Shown here piece by piece: positions 55,463 through 64,000 of a stretch of DNA of 64,000 bases; position 1 is the stretch's first letter; every line of letters begins with the position of its first letter. The position numbers and the translations under genes are program-made. Origin of the DNA: Diphasiastrum complanatum (Eukaryota > Streptophyta > Lycopodiopsida > Lycopodiales > Lycopodiaceae); the NCBI GenBank assembly GCA_029204225.1, contig CM055097.1, positions 54,978,367 to 55,042,366 on the forward strand, read 5' to 3'. The notes under the pieces are model-generated. The model saw only the letters and a program-made list of their open reading frames with translations, had not been told where the DNA came from and searched no databases.

Positions 55463-56204
55463 GTGCAAGCGTTAATTAATGGAAGTAAAGTATTTTGCTT
55501 AATAGATAGTGGTAGTACGCATAACATCTTTAATAGTAGGTCATTACGAAGCTGTGGATTAGCATCTTTGGATTGTTGTGATAAGATGAGAGTCCAGATT
55601 GCCAATGGAGTAACCATCCCTTGTAATAACATTACCCTAGTGGTGAAATTAGAAATGGAGGATTATACTCTTAAAACAAGTTTCCATAATGTGGAGTTGG
55701 GTCCAATTGATGTTATACTTGGGGTTGAATGGCTTAAGACCTTGGGAAATGTAACGATCAACTTCAATCAAGGACTGATGAGCTTCAGACAAGGAGAATG
55801 CCAATTTGAACTACACAGCGTTCAATCTACTCAACCACGTTCAACTTTGCAGCTGATTTCTGTAGAGAAGGCTCAAAGGTTGTCTAGATCAAATGTGAAA
55901 ATGTTTGTGCTCAGGATTAAAGAAGTTGGAAGGACAAATCAAGGAAGTAAAAACAAAACCATTGGCCAAGGTAAAACAGAGTGTGAAGGATCCAAAAATT
56001 CGGAAGATCTTGGGTAAATTTTCTGATGTGTTTGCTGATCAGTTACCCAAAGGGGAACCTCCTACTAGATTTGTGGACCATCCCATTGAATTGGAATCGG
56101 GGACTAAACCGTTCAATTTACCACCTTGCAGACTATCAAAGGCCGAAAAAGAAGAAGTCCATAAACAGGTTCGGGAGTTACTCTCACAAGAATTTATTGT
56201 TTGA
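55463..56204 (+). pseudogene. Gypsy-X protease and RT linker
   Basis: The protease reads FCLIDSGSTHNIF with an intact D-S-G, then VILGVEWLKTLG, in the frame 55463-56017. The linker to RT (KFSDVFADQLPKGEPP, HPIELESGTKPF) is in the frame 55905-56204, so one frameshift lies near 55920. TGA at 56202-56204 is a single stop just before the RT block. Confidence 0.9.
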
Positions 56205-56228
56205 AGTAAATCACCTTTTGCCTCTCCC

Positions 56229-57248
56229 GTGTTGCTGGTCAAGAAGAAGGATAGAACATTCAGGATGTGTATTGATTATCGAGCTCTTAACAAAGTGACC
56301 ATCAAAAACAGATATCCAATCCCTAGAGTGGATGATTTGTTGGATGCGTTAAAGGGAGCTAGCATTTTTTCAAAGATAGATTTACGTTCAGGATACCATC
56401 AAATTAAGGTCAAAGAAGAGGATCAACATAAGACATCTTTCCGAACTGACAGGGGACATTATGAATTCAAAGTTATGTCGTTTGGATTAACTAATGCTCC
56501 TGCCACTTTTCAAGCTCTTATGAATCAGATTTTTGAATCTTACCTTTATTTGTTTGTGCTGGTATTCTTTGACGACATTCTGATATATAGCAGGAACATG
56601 GAAGAGCATGCGAAACATTTGGATACAGTTTTAAGTATTCTTCAAGAATACAAGTTGTTTGCAAAGATAACCAAATGTGAATTTGCTCGAGATGAGGTGG
56701 AATACTTGGGACATATTGTGTCCCAAGAGGGAATCAAGGTGGACCAAAAGAAGATTGAGGCAATCAAGAATTGGAATTCACCTAACAACATTAGAGAATT
56801 GAGAGGATTCATGGGTTTAGCATCTTATTATAGAAGATTCATTCGGGACTTCTCAAAAGTAGCAGCACTGCTTACCCATTTTCTGAGAAAGGACAAGTTT
56901 GAGTGGAATGAGAAAACTCAGATGGCCTTTGAAGCTTTTAAGGAATCATTGGTAACAGCTCCATTACTAGCGCAACCCAATTTCAACTTACCTTTCATGG
57001 TTACAGTGGATGCCAGTGGCACAAGATTGGGAGCTATTTTGAGCCAATCAGATGGAGTTATTGCTTACGAAAGTAGGAAACTCACTGATAAGGAAGCGTC
57101 ATATCCTACTCATGATAAGGAGATGTTGGCAATTGTGCATGCTCTTAAGAAATGGCGACACTATTTATATGGTTCTAAATTCTTGATTAAAAGTGACCAT
57201 CATAGCCTGAAATATTTCTTGAGCCAAAAGCAATTGAATGACAAGTAG
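56229..57248 (+). pseudogene. Gypsy-X reverse transcriptase and RNase H
   Basis: RT blocks are [46 protein letters not shown] and the catalytic FFDD with Asp at residues 115-116 from 56229, the usual plant gypsy form. RNase H follows with [34 protein letters not shown] and [11 protein letters not shown]. It ends at TAG 57246-57248, after which the same frame continues into integrase. All visible catalytic residues are intact. Confidence 0.9.
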
Positions 57249-58505
57249 AAGAGATGGTTATCACAGGTTCAATCTTATGATTTTAACATTGAATATCTAA
57301 AAGAAAAGGACAATGTGGTTGCAGATGCATTATCGAGAATATGGTCTTTGCAGATGAATGCATCATCGAAATCCATAGAGGAATATGTGGCATACTTGGC
57401 GGAACACCAAAATGAAATTTTGGATCATCCTCTAACGGAAGAACATAGAATGTTGTGGTCAAATTTGAGATTTGGCACAATCTCCGCAATAACTGCATTG
57501 AGCGCAGATTGGATAAAAGACATCCAAGTGGAATATATGGAGGATCCAGATTTGAAGGAGATTTGGGAGGAAACTCAAGCTTCTAACTCAGATGTTCATC
57601 CCCATTATAGGAAACAAGGACAAGCATTGTTGTATGACAATTCTAGAGTTGTGCTTGCTCCTAAATCTAAGTTCATTCCGCAAGTGTTATGTGAGCTACA
57701 CTCATCTCCCAGTGTTGGGCATAGTGGAATTTTGAAGACATATCAAACCATCCGCAAGCTATTCAAATGGGCTGGTATGAAGAAAGCTATATACACGTAC
57801 GTGCAAGAATGTATTCCTTGTCAAGTAAATAAGGAACATGTTAAGCAACTAGGTTTATTGCATCCGCTATCCATTCCCACACAGCGTTGGACGAGTATTA
57901 GCATGGATTTTATACCTTCCTTGCCAACAACAACTGGGGGATATGATGGTATCTATGTGGTGGTGGATCGGCTTACAAAATATGAACATTTCCTACCTTA
58001 TAAAACTACTGATAGTGCAGCCCAAGTAGCACAAATAATCTTGAAGAATGTCTTCAAGTTACACGGCATACCAAAAGAGATAGTGAGTGACAGAGATAGT
58101 AGATTTATTTCCACTTTCTGGAAGGTCTTAATGGACAAGTTGGGCACTAAATTGTGCTTAAGTACGTCATTTCATCCAGAAACTGATGGGCAAACAGAAA
58201 GGGTTAACCAGTGGTTGGAGTGTTATTTGCGACATTTTGTTTCGGATCATCAGACAAAGTGGGTCGACTGGTTGTATCTTGCCGAAGTTTGTTATGATAG
58301 CACTCCACATGTGTCAATCGGTATGACGCCTTTCTTTGCATTATATGGCCATGACCCATTACAACCCATTAGTGCGGATTTGTCAGAGGTTGTAGTTCTG
58401 GCAGTTGTGGACCAGGTTCAGCACATGAATGATATTTTGAGGGCCAATCGAGAGCACATTAAAGCAGCTCAGATACGAATGAAGCAATATGCTGATCAAA
58501 AATGA
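57249..58505 (+). pseudogene. Gypsy-X integrase
   Basis: In frame with RT after the single TAG. VVADALSR marks the RNase H end. The zinc-binding HHCC domain is seen at LHSSPSVGHSGILKTY and CIPCQVNK, and the core at ISMDFIPSLP, IVSDRDSRF and PETDGQTERVNQWLE, so D, D and E are present. TGA at 58503-58505 stops the frame, which is otherwise open for 396 codons from 57315. Confidence 0.9.
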
Positions 58506-58822
58506 ACTTTTCGTGATTTTGCTGAAGGGGATTATGTATATTTAAGGTTACAACCTTATAGATACACTAAGCTGAAGAAAACTCAAAGCGAAAAGTTGGC
58601 TCCCAGATTTTATGGACCCTTCAAAATTGTGAAGAAGCTTGGGGAGCTGAATTACAAACTGGATCTACCATCAACAACCCGTATGCATCGTGTATTCCAT
58701 GTATCTCTTCTAAAGAGGAGTTTGGGAGAGGGAGAACACTTATATGCAACTGTTACTCTATCACCGTTGGATCATGAGGGTCATATGGTTCTGGAACCAG
58801 CCAAAATCGTTGGATATCGAGA
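58506..58822 (+). pseudogene. Gypsy-X integrase C-terminal (chromodomain-side) region, truncated
   Basis: The same frame gives VYLRLQPYR, KLAPRFYGPFKIVKKLG, YKLDLPSTTRMHRVFHVSLLK and VLEPAKIVGYRD, the GPY/F-like module and approach to the chromodomain typical of chromoviruses. It is cut at about 58822 by the second copy of the duplicated block. The chromodomain itself, polypurine tract and adjacent 3' end are missing. Confidence 0.88.
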
Positions 58823-59278
58823 CAACTGCATGATCTCACGATCCTGTACTCGCTCTCCAACTGCTGCTAATTGGTCATGAATCTCTTTGATCTTCAGTAG
58901 GTGATCAGCAACAGTTGCACCATCATGCACCCGCAATGTGTGCAGCTTCGTCTTCAAGAATAGCACTCGAGATGTGTTTGTGGTCTCAAACAATGCCTTC
59001 AACGTATCCCATGCTTCTTTTGGTCCTTCTGAATCGGAAATGTAGGGAATAATTGCATCTCTAACTGATAAGTTGATGACATTCTGTGCTTTTAGTTTTC
59101 TCCTGTCAAATGCCCGTTGATCTTCTTCAATCAATGGCCTTGTCTCTTCACCTGTCACGATCTCCCATAGCTCCTTTTCCATCAAAATGCTCTTCAGTTT
59201 GAATTTCCAAACTGCATAGTTGCCGGCTCCTTCCAATTTGCTTGACCCATTGAGGACACTCTCGCTTAGAGTTGCCAT
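58823..59278 (-). pseudogene. Copia-D gag, copy 2, truncated
   Basis: Starts MATLSESVLNGSSKLEGAG at 59278 (minus) and stays open through the positions that are TAG in copy 1. It loses gag homology after REIMQL at the duplication junction. The remaining 15 or so codons (to 58781) are antisense Gypsy-X sequence and not gag. Confidence 0.9.
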
Positions 59279-59391
59279 TACTGGATAGACAAGTCCAGAT
59301 CACAAAAATGGCTTAGTATGAACACACAACTTAGTCTCCAAATTTTATCACGCCACAGAACTGTATAATATATAAATATTTTTTTCGGTTA

Positions 59392-59638
59392 TACACCTGA
59401 TATCGGAATGGAGCGCGAAAGTACGACTGCTCAGGATTCTCTTTAACTTGTGCGCGTGGATCCGATATTGGAGCATGCAATATCAGACTGGAGCGCAGAT
59501 GTACAACTGCTAAGAATTCTCTTTAGCTCGTGCGCTTGGATCCGATATAGGTACGGACATGCGATATCGGATTGGAGCGCAGATGTACGGCTGCTCGGGT
59601 TTCTCTTCAGTTAGCGCGCTTGGATCTGATATTGGTAC
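59392..59638 (-). repeat. Leader array of three 82-bp units, copy 2
   Basis: Same three units as 48236-48482 with scattered substitutions (for example GCGCGAAAG for GCGCCGAAG). The inverted unit ends are kept. Confidence 0.82.
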
Positions 59639-60167
59639 GAATAAAAAAGAGAGAATATAAGAACTTTCAGAGGGAATATTCTAGATTCCCTACTTTGGCG
59701 CGGCGGGTACGCCATCTCCTCTTTGCTTGGATTTTGAAATGACTGATCGTTCAAACAAACAAATATTAATAATGTGGAAGGTATGAAGCCTCAAAGCTCT
59801 AAATGGCAGTACTGGACACTGTTTGGTGTGATTTGCAGTACCCCAAACAAACAAATGAGAGATTTATTGGTACAACTCTCTGACGAATGACACTTTTCAC
59901 AAAGATTAAAAAAATATTGTAAAACTTTTCCCACTCAACAGATTTTCAATCTGTCTGATGCTGCCCTGGCCTTTTCGATGCCTTAGAGACTGTGTCTTCA
60001 TTCCCCACTAATAGCTGTGAGCTCCAAAACTTGCAAAATACATCAAGAAGGATTTCTTCCAGCCGTTTTTGTCTCTCCAAGCTTTCACCTCCTGTGAAGG
60101 ACTTTCTCACTTCATTGTAGAGCCTGTGACAAGCTTATCCACTGATCAGGCACGCAGGACTATTGTA

Positions 60168-60179
60168 GCTCTGATACCA
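60168..60179 (-). other. Copia-D primer-binding site, copy 2
   Basis: The minus strand reads TGGTATCAGAGC. Confidence 0.92.
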
Positions 60180-60444
60180 TGTCAACAATCAGAAATGCAA
60201 CATCAAGCATTCACCATAAGCAATCACCAAGTAAAGAGCCGGAAGACGAACATGCAATATCACTCTATCACACCAACTTCATATTGAATATAAAATGTAC
60301 ATATAAACCCTGAACTCTAGTAGAGAGAGAAAGCCTATGAATAGACTAATAGACTAGCCTACGACTAACTACAGCTGGTAACAGCTGTCAACATTAATGT
60401 ACATCGTAAACAATAACAATGAAGTTTATCATTGATTTCTAACA
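60180..60444 (-). repeat. Copia-D LTR, copy 2
   Basis: 265 bp, collinear with 49024-49289. Confidence 0.85.
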
Positions 60445-62184
60445 TCGACGGGAGGCATTGAACACTGGAAACCATATACCAGTGATGTTTCTTCAAAGAG
60501 ATACTAGATACACTCCTTCAGATAAGGGAAAAACCAAAGTAGAGGAAGAGAGACCTCCCATCAATCTGATTGATATTGAACCACTTGCAAAAGAAGAAGT
60601 GCTAGTAGTGACCCGTAGTGGGCAAGGGAAGGAAATACTAGACAAAACCGGAAAAACCCAAATACAGTCACAAAAAATTTCTTTCAAGGAACCCTCGAAA
60701 GAGTTAGAAACATCACCATCTAAAACACCTGAGAAAATTCCCCTGGAGAAAATATAAACTGAACAACAAGAAGAGCATGCGGATCATAAGCTCACAGATG
60801 AGAAACAGGTACATGAATCAATAGGGAGAAGAGCTTCAAGAATCCCACTCATCAAAAAAATTGCCAAAACTAGACCATTACCTAGATCCATGAAGAACAG
60901 AACTAGAATGCACCATATCAAAAAGGAAATAGATCTAGAGAAGAGTATGGGCAACCAAGACTTGCAAGAAGCATTAAACAACCTAAGTGTAGAAGTAAAC
61001 TTATGGCAACTCCTTAGGTTATCCCCATTAGTAAGGAGAAAAGCGAAGCACATGATGAAACCATCTGCATTACGGACATTAGAACTGCCTATTATTGGAC
61101 ATATAAGTGTAGGTACCTTAGATCGAGCTTGTCTGAAAGTGGATGTGACCATTGATGGGTGGATTGGTCATTGCAGGAGTGATAGTAGATGTTGGATCTG
61201 CAGTCAACATCCTTAGTTCAGAACTGGCCGATCGCTTAGGGTTTGAACTCGAACCTATCACTTTAATAGCATTCAAGTTAGCCAATAACTTTGTTATAAG
61301 ACCTAATGAAAAATTGAAACATACTCCTATTACCATAGCAGGAAAGACTACCTACATCGATTTCTATGTTATGAAGATGCATCCCGGTAGTAGGGGATAT
61401 TCTATCCTATTAGGATGTCCCTAGCTTTGACGTCTAAGCAACTATATAGTCGATATTCCAGCTGGAGTTAGTAGTTTTCGGAAGGGGAAAAGAATGCGTA
61501 GTGGTTGATGGATACCCAAAGGTACCTCAATCTGAGAGAGCACCAATTGCATCAACGGAATGGGAAGAACTCACCGATAGTGATACTAGCTCTGAAACAT
61601 CAACAAATGAAGATATAGAATTGGCAGATGTACTAGGCTTAGAATGGAATACCCCAGAGCTCAGAAGACAAGAAAACCTATGAGGACTTGGGCAAGAAAT
61701 ATCAGCACATATTTGCTTGGAATTATTCGAATTTGAAAGGAATACCTCCAGATTTGGTGAAGCATACTATACCCACCTGATGCTAAACCCATTAGGCAAA
61801 AACAATGGAGATTGGCATTTCACATGAAAGAAGGAGTACTAAAGGAATTAGAATGATTGAAAGAAGCTGGGTTGATCTTTCATGTAGACAATACTGAATG
61901 GTGTTCATCGATAGTCCCACGACCAAACAAGAATCCACTGAAATTCAAGTCTGTGTTGACTATAAGCAATTAAACAACCACACGAGAAAAGATTATTATC
62001 CGCTATCTTTTATAGACCAAACTAGAAGAATTGGCAGGGAGAGAAATCTATTTTTTCATGGATTGTTTTGCTGGCTATAACCAAATAGCCATTGCTGAGG
62101 AAGATAAACTTAAAACCACTTTCACCACCACCTTTGGAGTCTTCGCCTATCATGTTATGCCTTTCGGTCTATCAAATGCTCGAG
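60445..62184 (+). pseudogene. Gypsy-2 gag end, protease and RT N-terminal part, copy 2
   Basis: Collinear with 49290-51029: gag/linker at 60458-60757 and 60890-61216, protease at 61152-61424 (VIVDVGSAVN), RT pieces at 61898-62184. One base fewer in the AAGAA(C)TCCACTG region near 61931 changes the RT frame relative to copy 1. It is interrupted by the Gypsy-X LTR at 62185. Confidence 0.85.
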
Positions 62185-62720
62185 TGTCATGTACTTTTAG
62201 TACATCCATGCTTATCAATGCATCAGAATATCCATTGTAAGCTTTGTAGGCCCAAAAGGAGCTATTAGCCTTAAGAACAAGGCGGTTCCCTCTTTAGGCC
62301 CTTCCAAAGTAATAAATAAGGATAATAGGCCACTAAAGGCCCAATGTAGACTAAATAATGCTTAACAAGGGTTAACTATCTTACAAGATAGTTATGTTAA
62401 GTTAAGTAAGAGCATTGTCTATAACTAGGCAAGAGACATCAATTTGTGGATCTTTTGGCTCATTTGCAAGTGAGAGCTTCTAGCTTCCTTGTGAATGTGA
62501 GCCATAGGGATTTCCATTGCTAGGTCTCATATGCCCTATCTACATGAATCCATGCTCATTTACATTGATTGTACGCTTTCTTTCATTGCTAATGTGATTC
62601 CATTGAGATCTCATTGTTTCTAGCTTTCTATGGATATGCTATCTTGAATGCTTTGTGCTTTTCTTGCTCTTAGCTTTACTTTCATTGTAATTGCTATTTG
62701 CTTAGATTTGGCACATGACA
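62185..62720 (+). repeat. Gypsy-X LTR, right copy, behaving as a solo LTR
   Basis: TGTCATGT at the start and ACATGACA at the end form a perfect 8-bp inverted repeat. It is flanked by TCGAG on the left and TCCAG on the right. Gypsy-2 RT is interrupted at N-A on the left and resumes P-A-T on the right, so this LTR alone sits at the original insertion site, with no Gypsy-X coding sequence between it and the left Gypsy-2 flank. Confidence 0.88.
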
Positions 62721-62760
62721 TCCAGCCACATATCAAAGGTTATGAATGAATTTGGGAACA
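62721..62760 (+). pseudogene. Gypsy-2 RT continuation after the LTR
   Basis: CCAGCCACATATCAAAGG reads P-A-T-Y-Q-R, the RT block that should follow F-G-L-S-N-A at 62184. A short stretch ending MNE-like is recognisable, then homology fades. Confidence 0.75.
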
Positions 62761-63070
62761 TGAATTCTTCCAACCACTCTCAAAGACCATAAATTCCAAC
62801 ATGTATAGCTTTGTATGGAACGATACGAGCTTGGATTGTATAATTGATTCCAAGCAACTCCGGGAGTGGGATAGCGAAGATGGACCTCCATTCTTGAAAT
62901 TCCTATATAAACAAAAATTAATCCAAAAAATACACATAGATTGTGAATACGAAGAAGGATGTAGATCTCATTATGAAATAGGGAGTCCATTCATGGATGT
63001 GAACATCATTGATGTGTACATCTTGGATGAACTAACCACAGTAGTACTAGTGAGAAAAATATATATATAT
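62761..63070 (+). other. Unassigned DNA with a 95-codon ORF (62801-63088)
   Basis: The ORF from ATG 62801 encodes a mixed acidic peptide with no recognised domain (for example REWDSEDGPPFLKFLYKQ), and its last 6 codons lie in the next LTR. Balanced amino-acid use hints at a decayed coding sequence, perhaps of Gypsy-2 or a host gene, but chance is possible. Confidence 0.3.
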
Positions 63071-63688
63071 TGTGAAAGATTCAACTAGTTTGATCATATT
63101 TGCTATATTTCCATATTTGGCATATTGAGGCTAACTTTGTTTTTAGACATAGAGATTGACTTTTCAAAGTTCATTAGTCTAAATTTCATTTGAATAAACA
63201 CTTTTTGAAAGTGTGGGAAATTTAGATGGCGAGTTTGAGTAGATTCAAATTTGACTGTTGGATACATTGAATCTAGACCCAAAAATAGTAGGGTTAGCAT
63301 TTTGGAGGGAAAGCCAAGTGGCCAAATAGGGCTAGAACCTACTATAAAAGGATTTAACTCATGGAGAGAGGGATCTTCTCTCTTCTCTATCTCATTTCAT
63401 GCTTATACATGGTTCTCTTGGGTTCTACTATCCATTGGTGCACTATACTTGTGAATGCATGCAATTTTATGTGTAGAATGATCTATAATTGCTATTTTTG
63501 GATCCACATGTGTGAAATATAGTAGCTTGATGGTTTTGTATAGACAACAATAGTACTTTATCATTTCATTCAAGTTTGATTACGTTCTATTAGTGTTTGC
63601 ATCTCATTTTCTGTGTAGATGCTAATTTTCTCTTTCTAACCAATGGTCTTTTAGTTGATTGGATCTTAATGATCTGAAAACTTTCACA
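63071..63688 (+). repeat. 5' LTR of a Copia-A family element, 618 bp
   Basis: TGTGAAAGATTCAACTAG to AACTTTCACA, collinear with 23572-24221. A TATA box CTATAAAAGG lies near 63343. The palindrome is CACATGTGTG here (63505-63514). Confidence 0.93.
63343..63352 (+). promoter_or_regulatory. LTR TATA box (right-edge element)
   Basis: CTATAAAAGG at the position matching 23845, in the promoter-bearing 5' LTR. Confidence 0.7.
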
Positions 63689-63700
63689 TGGTATCAGAGC
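63689..63700 (+). other. Primer-binding site
   Basis: TGGTATCAGAGC directly follows the LTR. Confidence 0.93.
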
Positions 63701-64000
63701 TTTTGTTTCAGGTTATGAAGGAGGAAATCAGATCTATCAATGATTTGGTGAAGATATCAAGTCTAGAGCATGCTAGAGGAGATTCTACACCAAAATCAAG
63801 TTTTTTGCTTTTGTAGATTGGATCTTTTGTAGATCAAAATCTTATATAGGTCTATAACTTGATCAATTCCGATTTTTGATTTCACATACTGGATTTGGCC
63901 GATTTTTGGATCATTAGATTAGCTTAAGTGGTGGCTAATAGATTGCATGATCAAATTTTCAGCATTTGCATGTAGATCTGGAGTAGTCAATTTTTTGTGA
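63701..64000 (+). other. Leader of the Copia-A family element, cut by the window end
   Basis: Non-coding. It shares words with the Copia-H leader (26980-27568). Gag is expected beyond the window. Confidence 0.8.

Larger units (their letters stand above)
58823..60444 (-). mobile_element. Copia-D copy 2 (duplicated, 3'-truncated)
   Basis: Same order as copy 1: LTR 60180-60444, primer site 60168-60179, leader with the 82-bp array, gag cut at 58823. Confidence 0.9.
58823..62720. repeat. Segmental duplication, copy 2 (3.9 kb)
   Basis: Collinear with 47667-51556. Its left edge joins Copia-D gag directly to the Gypsy-X integrase C-terminus, with CAAC shared at the junction. Its right edge is the Gypsy-X LTR end, after which Gypsy-2 RT continues. 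An insertion of about 10 bp (TCATATGCCC) near 62527 is one of the few indels. Confidence 0.93.

Noticed and set aside
47667-62720. The idea that the two 3.9-kb blocks are giant LTRs of one element
   Set aside because: Copia-D gag coding continues across the left limit in copy 1, so the limit is not an LTR start. A proper 0.53-kb LTR with inverted termini lies at the right end of each block.

Overview
This window is a piece of a land-plant nuclear genome made almost entirely of transposable elements. I infer a plant from plant-type Ty1/copia and Ty3/gypsy LTR retrotransposons, from primer-binding sites matching initiator-Met tRNA (TGGTATCAGAGC) and, in one gypsy element, the tRNA-Asp type typical of plant Athila/Tat elements, and from a Helitron-type helicase remnant. 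I cannot name the species or clade. No complete host gene is evident. The best host candidate is a small one-helix membrane protein near 31.3 kb.

Layout. 1-5.87 kb: a nearly complete copia element (Copia-1), 5' LTR cut by the window edge, LTRs about 98.5% identical, coding region split by one in-frame stop. 5.9-8.5 kb: T-rich TTTTTCGA and ATCCGA degenerate repeats. 8.67-13.3 kb: a Helitron helicase pseudogene interrupted by a minus-strand copia element (Copia-B, TSD GAAGG). 13.6-15.2 kb: minisatellite, perfect 26-bp palindrome, GT array, and a tandem array of about 300-bp units. 15.23-17.42 kb: an internally deleted copia element with TSD AAACA. 17.5-19.5 kb: four long GA/TC arrays. 19.8-24.2 kb: LTR pieces joined to a copia element whose reverse transcriptase core is replaced by unrelated DNA. 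25.4-28.3 kb: nested copia ends. 28.5-33.6 kb: mostly unannotatable DNA with the possible host gene. 33.7-35.7 kb: a gypsy gag with three zinc knuckles. 35.7-39.2 kb: a decayed copia element (Copia-F). 39.2-41.35 kb: paired LTR-like repeats around non-coding DNA. 41.35-44.5 kb: antisense copia and gypsy pol pieces. 44.5-46.4 kb: a copia remnant with gag fused to integrase. 47.3-62.7 kb: a composite locus in which a gypsy chromovirus-like element (Gypsy-X) sits inside an older gypsy element (Gypsy-2), and 3.9 kb of the left flank recurs after Gypsy-X pol. 63.07-64 kb: the 5' LTR and leader of another copia element that runs off the window.

The genes do not form a cellular pathway. They are gag, protease, integrase, reverse transcriptase and RNase H modules of retrotransposons in various states of decay. 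The most informative content is architectural: nested insertions datable by target-site duplications, a tandem duplication probably followed by LTR-LTR recombination, chimeric polyproteins, and structured leader repeats. I found no convincing evidence of a new functional system.
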